This document shows positions 24,297-33,083 of a stretch of 47,403 nt of DNA, piece after piece. The notes under the pieces are model-generated. The model was not told the origin of the DNA. It did not search any database and worked only from the letters and a program-made list of their open reading frames with translations. The position numbers were made by a program, and so were the translations under genes. The stretch lies in the NCBI GenBank assembly GCA_003056425.1, contig PYVY01000023.1, positions 1 through 47,403 of the forward strand, written 5' to 3'. The stretch comes from Alteromonas indica. GTDB taxonomy: Bacteria; Pseudomonadota; Gammaproteobacteria; Enterobacterales; Alteromonadaceae. Position 1 is the stretch's first letter; each line of letters begins with the position of its first letter.

Positions 24297-24320
24297 AAAA
24301 CCCGGCAATAGCCGGGTTTT
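24297..24320. terminator. Intrinsic terminator after rpmG
   Basis: AAAACCCGGC-AATA-GCCGGGTTTT is a perfect stem-loop with A- and T-tracts on its two sides, so it can work in both directions. It lies 24 nt past the rpmG stop and upstream of the membrane protein gene on the same strand. Confidence 0.85.
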
Positions 24321-24343
24321 CGTGGAGACAAAAGCAAGTTTTA

Positions 24344-24499
24344 TTACTTGATTTTGGCCTCTTTGAACATAACGTGCTTACGCACTACGGGATCAAACTT
24401 TTTGATCTCCATTTTGCCAGGCATATTACGTTTGTTCTTATCAGTGGTGTAGAAAAATCCAGTACCTGCTGATGAAACTAATTTGATTTTATCACGCAT
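24344..24499 (-). CDS. rpmG: 50S ribosomal protein L33 (bL33)
   Basis: This 51-aa protein begins MRDKIKLVSSAGTGFFYTT, continues DKNKRNMPGKMEIKKFDP and ends MFKEAKIK: a standard bL33, without the paired zinc-binding cysteines of the C+ form. It follows rpmB by 12 nt on the minus strand, and the pair is closed by the terminator at 24297-24320. Using a Cys-free L33 removes one zinc demand. Confidence 0.96.
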   Translation of the reverse strand: MRDKIKLVSSAGTGFFYTTDKNKRNMPGKMEIKKFDPVVRKHVMFKEAKIK

Positions 24500-24511
24500 T
24501 TTCAGGCTTCC

Positions 24512-24748
24512 TTAGATCTTTTCACCGCGAGCACGGATGTCAGTCAATACTGAATCGATGCCGCGCTTGTCGATAATACGCATGCCTTTAGCAGACAAAC
24601 GCAATTTAACGAAACGGTTTTCGCTCTCTACCCAGAAACGGTGAGAGTGAAGGTTTGGTAAGAAGCGACGACGGGTCGCGTTTCTTGCGTGCGAACGGTT
24701 ATTTCCAACCGTAGGACGCTTACCTGTTACTTGACATACTTTTGACAT
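24512..24748 (-). CDS. rpmB: 50S ribosomal protein L28 (bL28)
   Basis: This 78-aa protein starts MSKVCQVTGKRPTVGNNRSH and ends DIRARGEKI, typical of gammaproteobacterial bL28 (78 aa). The ATG at 24748 follows GGAGACAAATAC on the minus strand; the frame is open further upstream, but that part is leader. It is the first gene of rpmB-rpmG, placed beside mutM-coaD as in many gammaproteobacteria. Confidence 0.97.
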   Translation of the reverse strand: MSKVCQVTGKRPTVGNNRSHARNATRRRFLPNLHSHRFWVESENRFVKLRLSAKGMRIIDKRGIDSVLTDIRARGEKI

Positions 24749-24850
24749 GTATTTGTCTCCAGAACAACGATAACTGTCGCGCCAATCGATCCCACCACTC
24801 ACTAGTCACTGGGTCAAATGACGTATTATACTATAAATAAGAGGGCGCAT

Positions 24851-24879
24851 TTTATACAGCAAAGCTATCCAAAATACAA
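24851..24879 (-). promoter_or_regulatory. Candidate promoter of rpmB-rpmG
   Basis: On the minus strand TTGTAT (24879-24874), a 17-nt spacer and TATAAA (24856-24851) form a good sigma-70 promoter, with the start about 95 nt ahead of rpmB. A second TATAAT-like word lies closer to the gene (about 24823), without a clear -35. Confidence 0.55.
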
Positions 24880-25031
24880 GGCAAACAGCAAAAAATCTGG
24901 CTCATGCCCCCATAAAACGCAGATCCCTTTCAGATCCAGGCGGCGGATTCTACCCTAACATTCGCCTACAGTAAAAGATCTGTTGGTGTTTTTACGCACA
25001 ATGATCGCGATCTTGTGTGTTATCAACAGAT

Positions 25032-26021
25032 CTAGACTGTTTCAAAAGGCAATAATGCCGTCAGATCAGCCTCTGTGTAGGGTGCCGTCTGATGCAATGT
25101 CTGCCCGTCTAAAACCGTCTCATAACACTGCTGATAGCCCTGAGCCATTTGCATATGCCCGAACCGCTCTTTAGCTACCTCGTGGCACATACGTCGGTTG
25201 TAGGGGCTCATATCAGCCATCGCCGCCGCCAGTTCTTCGGCATTAGTGGATAAGAAGCCCAGTTCAGGCTCACTGACAATCTCTGGAATAGCGCCGTAGG
25301 GCGTAGCAAACACCGGCGCACCTAAATACAAGCTCTCGGTATAGGCTAGCCCAAAAGGTTCGTGCCAGCGCACGGGTAACAGCAATCCTGCAGACTGGCG
25401 AATCAGATTATGTTTATGTTCCCCACCCACCATGCCTTTAAACGACACGTGGCGGTCAAAGTGAATGTACCCACCTTTGCCTAGCTTCATTCGCGGGCCG
25501 CCCAGCACCGCTAGTTTTGCTTTGGCCTGTTTCGCTATGGCGATAGCGCCAGACAGATTTTTAGTTGCGATACGGGCTTTACCTAAAAAGTGGAAATAAT
25601 TCCCCCGAGGCGTAAAACAAGGTTCGCCATAGTCAGACCAATCTAAGCCGTTATACACATAACAATGGCCGTGGTGAATAGCAGCATGCTGGCGGGATAA
25701 GAAAACCGTATTAAGATGATACTGTTGTGGTCCACCCGCATTAAAGTGCTCGGTCACCACATAGGGTTTGCTAATCGGCTCGTCGGGGGCCCGGTGAAAA
25801 TGTACGATGTCGGGCCAGTCGCCGATTAATGGGTTCAGGGCCTGGCCCTTTTTCGCCACAATCGTTCCTGCCGGCACCTGCGGGGCATCGCCCCATAAAA
25901 AACGAACTTCATGCCCCTGTGCTCTCTGGGCTTGGGCCAGGGACCAGATAACTCTTTGGGTACCACCGTATTTAGGCGGGGGTAACGACACCCTGGAAAC
26001 CAAAACATGCAGAATTTTCAT
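25032..26021 (-). CDS. Glycosyltransferase family 4
   Basis: The product is 329 aa from the ATG at 26021, chosen because GAGG lies 8 nt upstream and the protein then starts MKILHVLVSRVSLPPPKYGG, the usual GT4 beginning. The GT-B C-terminal half has the donor-site motif YTESLYLGAPVFATPYGAIPEIV. It lies 112 nt downstream of yjbH on the same strand and may extend the exopolysaccharide operon, with a weak hairpin between. Donor and acceptor sugars cannot be told. Confidence 0.85.
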   Translation of the reverse strand: MKILHVLVSRVSLPPPKYGGTQRVIWSLAQAQRAQGHEVRFLWGDAPQVPAGTIVAKKGQALNPLIGDWPDIVHFHRAPDEPISKPYVVTEHFNAGGPQQYHLNTVFLSRQHAAIHHGHCYVYNGLDWSDYGEPCFTPRGNYFHFLGKARIATKNLSGAIAIAKQAKAKLAVLGGPRMKLGKGGYIHFDRHVSFKGMVGGEHKHNLIRQSAGLLLPVRWHEPFGLAYTESLYLGAPVFATPYGAIPEIVSEPELGFLSTNAEELAAAMADMSPYNRRMCHEVAKERFGHMQMAQGYQQCYETVLDGQTLHQTAPYTEADLTALLPFETV

Positions 26022-26113
26022 TGTGCAAACCTCAAGTACAGCCACTGGCTAAGCGTGATCATCATTAACGTTAAATAGACGTAGCAATAAGTCGATAGCG
26101 CCGAACATGATAA

Positions 26114-26129
26114 GGCCGGCGCACCGGCC
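26114..26129. terminator. Weak hairpin between yjbH and the GT4 gene
   Basis: GGCCGG-CGCA-CCGGCC is a perfect 6-bp GC stem just after the yjbH stop (minus strand). The following bases are TTATC, not a real U-tract, so termination would be partial at best. Confidence 0.35.
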
Positions 26130-26133
26130 CGGT

Positions 26134-28236
26134 TTAATCAAGAAACGGCGAACGTGGCCCGGTCAGGTTGATCAGCTGGCTAGGACGATTCAGCATTTGC
26201 CCACCATCGCGAGAAATCGGCACCCATGGGAAACGCCCACTCCCTTTTGCATGTTTCAGGACAAATAAATCCAGCGGCACGGAAATATAGAACCCTTTGG
26301 TAAAGCTTCCTTCCCCGTATTCTTCAGCCGAAGCATCGGTAAAGGCCGCGTAGGCGCCTACTACAATGCCACTGTCAAAGCGCTTAGCAAAGTTGATATT
26401 CACCCCTTTGTCTTTGGCCAAAAACTGGCCTGCGCTCACCGTAAACTGAGTTTCAGGTAAAATTTCAGGCCGCCAGTATGCTGTGGCAAAGCCGGTCACT
26501 GCTTTGTAATCAAACAAATCCCAATCGTTTTCGTAGGAACGCTGCTGGGCGTAGTTAATGTCGACCCCGAACGCAAAATTACTGTCGACCGGCCGGTAAA
26601 GCGCCTCTGCACCCACCCCGGCGAACATTGTTTCAAGGTATCCGCCATAGACCTGGGCATACCAGTCATCAGCGACTTTATCTACCCAGCGGGTATACAG
26701 GGTGTCAACGATGACATCTGAACGCGATATATACTCTCGCACATAGGTCCGAACCCTAGGCAAGGAAGACTCGGCACGGTCCAGCGTATAGTTAAATTTG
26801 TCATAGTTGTCGATCAGCGTGGCCCGTAAACTGCCAAAAACACCAAAGTTTTCATTTGCCGAATAATTACCACCTAAAATCAGCCCGCCCTGGTACAAAT
26901 AAAAATCTTCAGGACCGCCAAAGCTTTGGGTATAGAAAAAGTCTGCTGAATAACCAAAACCGGTTACCCCGCTCGGGTTGTAATCCTGCAGATCTTTCTC
27001 GCTAGGGGTAGACCGGGTGTAAGTGTCTTCAATGTGCCGGTTAACCCCTTCGTAGCGGGCCACCGATTTAAACGATTGGGCATCAATAGAGGTAGTAGTC
27101 ATCGGTAACCCGGCAATGGTTTCGACCAGCCGGTATTCTGTTACCTCTTCGGGCAGTTCGTCGGCCAGTACACGGCCTGCGCGCTCAGTAGCCTGCACAA
27201 TATCACGATAGGCGGTTTGCTGGCCGTATACCGTAATTTTGTCGTCTTCTATACTAACATCATGTAATACCAGCCCCGCTTCAGCGCGTAATCCGCGTGA
27301 TAGCGAGATACGATCAATTTGCTGCGGGTTTTGGGGCGGCTGGCTGGTCATCAAAGACCGCGGTGGCTGGTCTATTTTTACCTGCCTGAAAGTGTTCATA
27401 TTAAAGTTATAGGTAATACCAAAGCCGACGGTATTACCGCGCTGGTAATTCAGGGTGAAGTCAAAGTTATTCCAACGATAAACTGCCGCCGCATTCCACC
27501 GGCTATCCTGGTCCAACCGTCCAGCCCGGTCTCGGGAATAATCATTTCCTTCGTATTCCAGCTTCAGCGTGAGTGGTTGCCAGGGCGTCTGGTATTCCAG
27601 CCCGCCAAACAGGGCGATGGGCCCTTTGAAAAATTGATCATAGTCAACCTCGCCCCCGTTGCCGCCAAAGCCGCCGGGACGTTCACAAAAACTATCCCGT
27701 ACTTTACAAAACGGGTTGGTCAGGTCATCTGCGGTACCCAGGTAGCCCCACCCCATCCCCAGGTGCAAGTCAAATGGTCCCCAGGCTTTACTGGCTGAAA
27801 CATGTTCGCTTTCAAAAAAACCGGTGCCGCCAATATCGCGAAACCCAACCGACACTTCAGGCAGGTAAAAACTTTCCTCAAGTAACCTGAATTTTACGTC
27901 CAATCCTTTGTCTTTCAGGGTCTGGTCGCCACTAAAGCTTTCTACATTACTGTATAAACGGGTTCGCACATCGGTATAGCGAGCCGTAGCTTCCATCCAC
28001 GGAAACAACTGCAAGCTTACAGTCCAGAAACGATATTGGTCATTGTCGGTATAGTTAAGCGACAACTCACCTTCTTCGCGCATTCTTGAGGTCGGGGTTT
28101 GAATAAGCCCTGCGCCCCCCTGCACCATTTGTGATGGCTTAACGGCCAACGTGTTAGTGGCTTGCTGAGCCACCGCAGGTGTTGCAAAAACACCAGCAAT
28201 CAGTAACGAAAGGTATGTTGGTTTGCTTGTTATCAT
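26134..28236 (-). CDS. yjbH: YjbH-like outer-membrane protein for exopolysaccharide
   Basis: The 700-aa protein has a signal peptide (cleavage after ATPAVA) and the YjbH/GfcD outer-membrane region: GGAGLIQTPTSRMREEGELSL, then SVGFRDIGGTGFFESEHVSASK. Barrel-like strands follow to the C-terminus. It is thought to carry or export exopolysaccharide across the outer membrane together with YjbG, YjbF and YjbE. The length matches E. coli YjbH (698). Its ATG shares a base with the yjbG stop codon, so the two are translationally coupled. Confidence 0.92.
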   Translation of the reverse strand: MITSKPTYLSLLIAGVFATPAVAQQATNTLAVKPSQMVQGGAGLIQTPTSRMREEGELSLNYTDNDQYRFWTVSLQLFPWMEATARYTDVRTRLYSNVESFSGDQTLKDKGLDVKFRLLEESFYLPEVSVGFRDIGGTGFFESEHVSASKAWGPFDLHLGMGWGYLGTADDLTNPFCKVRDSFCERPGGFGGNGGEVDYDQFFKGPIALFGGLEYQTPWQPLTLKLEYEGNDYSRDRAGRLDQDSRWNAAAVYRWNNFDFTLNYQRGNTVGFGITYNFNMNTFRQVKIDQPPRSLMTSQPPQNPQQIDRISLSRGLRAEAGLVLHDVSIEDDKITVYGQQTAYRDIVQATERAGRVLADELPEEVTEYRLVETIAGLPMTTTSIDAQSFKSVARYEGVNRHIEDTYTRSTPSEKDLQDYNPSGVTGFGYSADFFYTQSFGGPEDFYLYQGGLILGGNYSANENFGVFGSLRATLIDNYDKFNYTLDRAESSLPRVRTYVREYISRSDVIVDTLYTRWVDKVADDWYAQVYGGYLETMFAGVGAEALYRPVDSNFAFGVDINYAQQRSYENDWDLFDYKAVTGFATAYWRPEILPETQFTVSAGQFLAKDKGVNINFAKRFDSGIVVGAYAAFTDASAEEYGEGSFTKGFYISVPLDLFVLKHAKGSGRFPWVPISRDGGQMLNRPSQLINLTGPRSPFLD

Positions 28237-28958
28237 TACAGCACCCGGTTGACAGCAAGCTCCGCTACTTTCTGGTTTAGCTCAGACAGCGAAGGCGTAA
28301 GAAGATAAGAAAAAATAGGTACAAAAATCTGGCTACCAGGCATTACCTGAGTGTATTGCCGATTCCAGTACGCCGTATTCACGTTACGTAACCGGCCCGA
28401 GGGCTCAATAATATACACAAAATCCGGATCAGCATCGGCGCGTAGCTCAATAGCCTGGGTATATTGATAGGCACTTCCCGCGGGCTGATGTTTGTACGGC
28501 CCGGGAGTTTTTACCAAACCACTCAAATGTACCACCTCTGGCCGGGGGGTAAGGGTTAGCAGGTAATCACCTTCAAGCAACTTTGGATTTTGGCTAATGT
28601 TCAGTCGGGCCACGTCATAGTTCACTTTGAGCGGGACCCGTTTGGCCAGCTTCCAGCCTTCAATCTGCTGGCGCAACGCATGCAAACCAATAGCGCGATC
28701 ATCGGTGGGTTCCAGCTCAATCGCCAGCTTATCAATTAACTCGATAACCTCGTTACGTTGTTCCTCAACACTTTCATCAACTATAAACAAGCCGGAAGCA
28801 GGCCAGTACCAATCTTGATTATGCGCCACCGGCGCTAAGGCATGCGCTAACCGCACTGGCTCTAAAAAGCGATACTGTTGGTTATTTATTTTAAGGTTAA
28901 CCTGAGCACTGGTATTGACCGAAAATAAGAGCAGCATTAACAGGGAAAAAATTCGCAT
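28236..28958 (-). CDS. yjbG: YjbG/GfcC-family exopolysaccharide protein
   Basis: The 240-aa periplasmic protein has a signal peptide (MRIFSLLMLLLFSVNTSAQ) and GfcC-like beta-grasp character, including the DYLLTLTPRPEVVHLSGLV segment resembling SLBB domains of polysaccharide export proteins. It belongs to the capsule/exopolysaccharide group YjbEFGH and GfcABCD. Stop and start codons are shared by one base with both yjbF and yjbH, a sign of coupled translation. Confidence 0.9.
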   Translation of the reverse strand: MRIFSLLMLLLFSVNTSAQVNLKINNQQYRFLEPVRLAHALAPVAHNQDWYWPASGLFIVDESVEEQRNEVIELIDKLAIELEPTDDRAIGLHALRQQIEGWKLAKRVPLKVNYDVARLNISQNPKLLEGDYLLTLTPRPEVVHLSGLVKTPGPYKHQPAGSAYQYTQAIELRADADPDFVYIIEPSGRLRNVNTAYWNRQYTQVMPGSQIFVPIFSYLLTPSLSELNQKVAELAVNRVL

Positions 28959-29653
28959 TAAAAGGTACTCCCTGCTGCTGTATGGCGGGCTGCACGGCTT
29001 AAATAGGTCATATCTATACGCGCCCCTTCAGGCATTAAGCGTACTGAAGCTTTAAGCAATTCACCGCTATTCTGGTCAACCCAGTATGTATTTGTCCAGG
29101 CGTTCGTGGTTTCGATAAAAGGTGTCGTTTTAGGGAACTGTAGGGTTTCTTCAATCCTTCGCGTATTGAACGAGTAGCCCAGCACCTCAATAGTTTCACT
29201 GCTTTTAACCTGCCAGTTACCGGTGACGGTAAGGCCATACCCTACCTCGGCAATATCCAGCTGTCGTTGCCAGCTAAAATCAATCATTCCTTTATCGGCC
29301 AACGGGTTAGCTGCCAAGTTGCTGGTATACAGCACATCGTTCGGCATCCCTTCTGTTTGCACTATCACGCCTTGTTCGATCGTGAATATGGCATGGTCGG
29401 CAGAAACCCATTTATTCTGCCCTTTTTCAATAAAGGCCAGCGCCATCACGACGGGCGGTCGCTCGCCGACGGTAACTTGCAATAAGTCAGCTTTGCTTTG
29501 CCTGACCTGCTCGATCGTGAGTGATTTTCGCTCGTTTGACTTAACCGCCAGCTTAAGAGTATCAAAGTAAGCCCGGTTAGTAGATGAACACGAGGAAAGC
29601 GCCAGGCATAGCATGATGCCAGTGAAAACATGCAAAGGATGAAATTTATTCAT
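28958..29653 (-). CDS. yjbF: YjbF/GfcB-family lipoprotein
   Basis: The start is set at 29653, giving 231 aa with a lipoprotein signal (CLALSSC, lipobox LSSC). An upstream in-frame ATG at 29713 falls inside the terminator that follows yjbE, which makes it unlikely. The body is the GfcB/YjbF fold (WVSADHAIFTIEQGVIVQTEG, then TNTYWVDQNSGELLKA). It acts at the outer membrane with YjbG and YjbH. No clear ribosome site precedes the chosen start. Confidence 0.88.
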   Translation of the reverse strand: MNKFHPLHVFTGIMLCLALSSCSSTNRAYFDTLKLAVKSNERKSLTIEQVRQSKADLLQVTVGERPPVVMALAFIEKGQNKWVSADHAIFTIEQGVIVQTEGMPNDVLYTSNLAANPLADKGMIDFSWQRQLDIAEVGYGLTVTGNWQVKSSETIEVLGYSFNTRRIEETLQFPKTTPFIETTNAWTNTYWVDQNSGELLKASVRLMPEGARIDMTYLSRAARHTAAGSTF

Positions 29654-29698
29654 GAAGGAAATATGGTGTTCTTTTGGCTGTAACAGGTTTCGCGGAAA

Positions 29699-29725
29699 CA
29701 AAAAAAGCCGCACCAGGCGGCTTTA
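29699..29725 (-). terminator. Intrinsic terminator between yjbE and yjbF
   Basis: Read on the minus strand, AAAGCCGCC-TGGT-GCGGCTTT with one mismatch is followed by a long run of T. It lies 19 nt past the yjbE stop. Partial readthrough would give much yjbE and less yjbFGH. Confidence 0.85.
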
Positions 29726-29743
29726 ATCTACAGAATCTATCGC

Positions 29744-30079
29744 TTACACAGATGGCGCGTAAGTGAATGTCACTGAAGTCATGGTAGTAGCAGTGCCAGT
29801 ACCAGTAACAGTGCTAGTAGTACCTACACAGAAACCATCGGCATTCAGTTGGTCGTCACCTTCACAACCTGCGCCTGGCGCTACATCTTCGATATCAGCT
29901 GAACCACGGTTGTTGCTAACAACTGCCGCTAGTACACCTACAGCTACAACGCCAGTAGCGATTGTACCAGTAGTTAATGCACCTTCTGCACTGTCGGTAG
30001 AACCGCCAGCTTGATCTTGAGCTGTAGCAGAAAAAGCTAAGCCAGCACCGATCAATAATGAAACTAATGACTTTTTCAT
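29744..30079 (-). CDS. yjbE: YjbE/GfcA-like small secreted protein
   Basis: This 111-aa protein has a signal peptide (MKKSLVSLLIGAGLAFSATA), a Gly/Ala/Val-rich hydrophobic middle (TGTIATGVVAVGVLAAVVSNN), a Cys pair and a Thr-rich tail. Such small, low-complexity, secreted proteins occupy the first position of yjbEFGH and gfcABCDE operons. It is likely the most abundant product, because a terminator follows it. Identity rests on composition and position, as this family diverges fast. Confidence 0.75.
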   Translation of the reverse strand: MKKSLVSLLIGAGLAFSATAQDQAGGSTDSAEGALTTGTIATGVVAVGVLAAVVSNNRGSADIEDVAPGAGCEGDDQLNADGFCVGTTSTVTGTGTATTMTSVTFTYAPSV

Positions 30080-30242
30080 AATAATCCTTACAAAATTCCA
30101 CCAACTTACTATGCTAAAGCATCAGGGCAACATTGGCCATACTTTAAACAAAGCTTCGTCGTATTTACTAAAAATCCATCCCAAGCAATCATAACAAAGC
30201 AGGTCAGAATTCGACTTTTATCAGTATAACTGGGGTTTGTCT

Positions 30243-30917
30243 TTACATCAATCCCCGTTGTGATAGTGAAACGGTTAAACCTTCGCCAACAACAAAATGA
30301 TCCAGTACGCTGATATCCACCAGCGCCATAGCGGCGATCACCTGTTTGGTCAGCTTTATATCGGCCAAACTTGGCTCAGGATTACCCGAAGGGTGGTTAT
30401 GGGCCAATATCACGGCCGCCGCATTTTCCTTTAGTGCCCGTTTTACCAGCTCTCGGGGGTACACGGCGGCGCTATTCACCGTGCCAAAAAACATCGGCCG
30501 GTAGGCAATAAGCTGATGCTGACTATCCAACAAAAGCATGCCAAACACTTCCTGCTCTAACCCTTTAAATGACGCCAACAGATAATGATGAACCTGATTG
30601 ACATCGGTAAACACATGCTCTCGCTGCAATGGTTCTTCTAGCATACGGCGTACCATTTCGCGGGCCGCCTGTAATTGCATATAGCGCACTATCCCTACAC
30701 CCGCCTCGGCGCAAAAGTCTTCTGTGGTGGCGGTAAAAAGGTTACTGAAAGTAGTAAACTTTGCCATAAGCTGATGCGCCAGCTGACAGGCATTTTGTCC
30801 CTGTCGACCACTACCTAAAAATACTGCCAGTAACTCAGTATTACCCATGCTCTGCGCCCCATTAGCTAAAAGCTTGGCCCGGGGTTGCTCGCCAGTTGGC
30901 CAGTCTTGTATACGCAT
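30243..30917 (-). CDS. radC: RadC family (JAB/MPN domain) protein
   Basis: This 224-aa protein has an N-terminal helix-hairpin-helix region (ELLAVFLGSGRQG, then AGVGIVRYMQLQAAREM) and a JAB/MPN metalloprotease-like domain with the zinc motif AHNHPSGNPEPSLADIKLT. Its biochemical role is unsettled; the old repair assignment is doubtful. As in many gammaproteobacteria it diverges from coaBC (about 160 bp between starts). Confidence 0.94.
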   Translation of the reverse strand: MRIQDWPTGEQPRAKLLANGAQSMGNTELLAVFLGSGRQGQNACQLAHQLMAKFTTFSNLFTATTEDFCAEAGVGIVRYMQLQAAREMVRRMLEEPLQREHVFTDVNQVHHYLLASFKGLEQEVFGMLLLDSQHQLIAYRPMFFGTVNSAAVYPRELVKRALKENAAAVILAHNHPSGNPEPSLADIKLTKQVIAAMALVDISVLDHFVVGEGLTVSLSQRGLM

Positions 30918-31078
30918 ATATTATGACAACCAGGTATTTTCCATGCTCTTGTTATACGCTGGTATTGATGGCTATATAACTGAACTTTGTACGCGTTCGC
31001 AGCTAGAGCATCGAACTACCTATAGCTTGCGTAGCATGGTACGCTTATCTCTATCCATACGAGCCATTCTGTTAATCT

Positions 31079-32293
31079 ATGCAGCTTCATAATAAAAACA
31101 TTTTGCTGGCAATAAGCGGCGGCATAGCAGCTTATAAAACGCCTGATCTGGTGCGCAAACTCACCGCCCTTGGCGCGAATGTCAGAGTTGTACTGACCAC
31201 CTCAGCGAAAGCGTTTGTCAGCCCGCTATCTTTACAAGCAGTATCAGGCAACCCAGTTCACGATAGTTTACTGGACCCAGCGGCGGAAGCCGCCATGGGC
31301 CATATTGAGCTGGCTAAGTGGGCCGATATTTTGCTGGTAGCCCCAGCTACCGCCAATATCATGGCGAAGCTGGCCCACGGTATTGCCGACGACTTGCTTA
31401 CTACCTTGTTTTTAGCCACCACCGCCAGGCTTTATCTGGCCCCCGCGATGAATCAACAAATGTGGCAAGCCTCTGCCACCCGCCGGAATTATGCTTTGCT
31501 TACCCAAATGGACGTCACCATGATTGGGCCGGCCAGTGGTGAGCAGGCTTGTGGTGATGTGGGCTATGGCCGTATGTCGCAACCTGAAGACATTGTGGCA
31601 GAGCTTGTGGGTGCCCAAGAGCACGTTACTTGTGCGGATTTTTCAGACAAAACCGTGCTGATTACTGCCGGCCCCACCCGGGAGGCGCTGGACCCGGTAC
31701 GTTATATTACTAACCACAGTTCAGGCAAAATGGGTTATGCCATTGCCCAAGCTGCGCAACGTGCCGGCGCCAGGGTTATTCTGGTAAGCGGGCCCACACA
31801 GCTGGCCACGCCAGCAGGTGTAGAGCGTATAGATGTGACCAGTGCCCAGCAAATGCTGGAAACGGTTATGGCCCATGTTAAAAGTTGCGATATATTTATT
31901 GCTACAGCAGCGGTGGCCGACTACAGAGCCAGCCAAATAAGCCAAAATAAGATAAAGAAAAAGGATGATGAGTTAACACTTACTTTTGTTAAAAACCCTG
32001 ATATCCTTAAAGAGGTAGCGTACTTGCCCACCCCACCGTTCACCGTGGGCTTTGCCGCAGAAAGCCAGAATGTAGAGCATTACGCACGCCAGAAACTAAT
32101 TAATAAAAAACTGGATATTATTGCTGCGAATGATATTTCGATGGAAGGTTTGGGCTTTAACAGCGACCAAAACGCCTTGCATGTTATTTGGGCTGATGGC
32201 GACAAACGCCTGGAACCACAAAATAAAAAGCATCTTGCCTGTGCGCTACTAACGGTCATTAATGACCGCTATAACAATAAGAAAACGTCATAA
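31079..32293 (+). CDS. coaBC: Bifunctional phosphopantothenoylcysteine decarboxylase/synthetase CoaBC
   Basis: The 404-aa protein makes 4'-phosphopantetheine, two steps of CoA synthesis just ahead of CoaD (also in this window). The CoaC half is an FMN flavoprotein with GHIELAKWADI (catalytic His), APAMNQQMW and ACGDVGYGRM (active-site Cys). The CoaB half has ITAGPTREALDPVRYITNHS, TAAVADYR, NPDIL and GFAAES. The gene is followed directly by slmA, with no dut between them. Confidence 0.97.
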   Translation: MQLHNKNILLAISGGIAAYKTPDLVRKLTALGANVRVVLTTSAKAFVSPLSLQAVSGNPVHDSLLDPAAEAAMGHIELAKWADILLVAPATANIMAKLAHGIADDLLTTLFLATTARLYLAPAMNQQMWQASATRRNYALLTQMDVTMIGPASGEQACGDVGYGRMSQPEDIVAELVGAQEHVTCADFSDKTVLITAGPTREALDPVRYITNHSSGKMGYAIAQAAQRAGARVILVSGPTQLATPAGVERIDVTSAQQMLETVMAHVKSCDIFIATAAVADYRASQISQNKIKKKDDELTLTFVKNPDILKEVAYLPTPPFTVGFAAESQNVEHYARQKLINKKLDIIAANDISMEGLGFNSDQNALHVIWADGDKRLEPQNKKHLACALLTVINDRYNNKKTS

Positions 32294-32401
32294 TAACTGA
32301 CTATCTGTCGATAAAGAGACGTGCAAAAAATTTATTGCCCTGTTGGGCATGTTCATCCATGGAACGGGCTTCGGTCCCAAAGCTTAGGAAACACTTTTGT
32401 T

Positions 32402-32989
32402 ATGCCTGCTGTAAAAAAGACGAATCGCCGGGCTCAAATTCTTCAGGCACTGGCCGGAATGCTCGAATCCAGCCCGGGTCAACGCATTACCACCGCTAAG
32501 TTAGCGGAAAAAGTGGGAGTGTCGGAAGCGGCGTTATATCGCCACTTTCCCAGTAAAGCCCGCATGTTTGAAGGCCTGATAGAATTTATCGAAGATACGT
32601 TGTTTTCGCGTATCAATAAGATATTGAATGAAGAAAAAGACTCCAGCGCCCGCTGCCAGCTTATTTTGCATTTGCTCTTAGGCTTTGCTGAAAAAAACCC
32701 AGGGATTACCCGTATTTTGAACGGCGATGCCTTATTGGGCGAACAAGAACGTCTGCGGGCGCGGATAGCAAAGCTATTTGAGCGCCTTGAAACCCAGTTT
32801 AAACAAGTCCTGCGGGAACGAAAGTTGCGTGAAGGCCGGGACTTATCGGCTGATGAAGCCGTATTGGCCAATATGTTTGTGTGTTATGTAGATGGACGTA
32901 TCAATATGTTCATTCGCAGTGGGTTTACCCGCAAACCCACCGAACAGTTCTCTGAACATTGGGCTTGTTATAAGGCAACCTTCCTGTAG
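32402..32989 (+). CDS. slmA: Nucleoid occlusion factor SlmA
   Basis: This 195-aa TetR-type DNA-binding protein blocks FtsZ ring assembly over the chromosome. The start at 32402 gives MPAVKKTNRRAQILQALAGM, matching the family; the open frame upstream is leader. The helix-turn-helix is ITTAKLAEKVGVSEAALYRH followed by FPSKARMFEGLIEFIE. Length is close to E. coli SlmA (198). In E. coli and many relatives dut separates coaBC from slmA; here only 108 bp do. Confidence 0.95.
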   Translation: MPAVKKTNRRAQILQALAGMLESSPGQRITTAKLAEKVGVSEAALYRHFPSKARMFEGLIEFIEDTLFSRINKILNEEKDSSARCQLILHLLLGFAEKNPGITRILNGDALLGEQERLRARIAKLFERLETQFKQVLRERKLREGRDLSADEAVLANMFVCYVDGRINMFIRSGFTRKPTEQFSEHWACYKATFL

Positions 32990-33010
32990 CCAGCTCTTTG
33001 ATTAAGATAG

Positions 33011-33042
33011 AAAAATGCCCGGTTTTAGACCGGGCATTTTTG
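33011..33042. terminator. Bidirectional terminator between slmA and the M28 peptidase gene
   Basis: ATGCCCGGT-TTTAG-ACCGGGCAT is a perfect 9-bp stem with A5 on the left and T5 on the right, so it can stop slmA transcription and the converging peptidase transcript. A second inverted repeat (GGCGGTT...AACCGCC) follows at 33045-33068. Confidence 0.9.
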
Positions 33043-33083
33043 TTGGCGGTTTAAGCAATTTAACCGCCGATAACCACGTCGGG

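Noticed and set aside
32298..32387. Short open frame ending HGTGFGPKA that faintly recalls the Gly-rich C-terminus of dUTPase
   Set aside because: Only a few residues agree and no other Dut motif is present in any frame, so a dut remnant is not supported.
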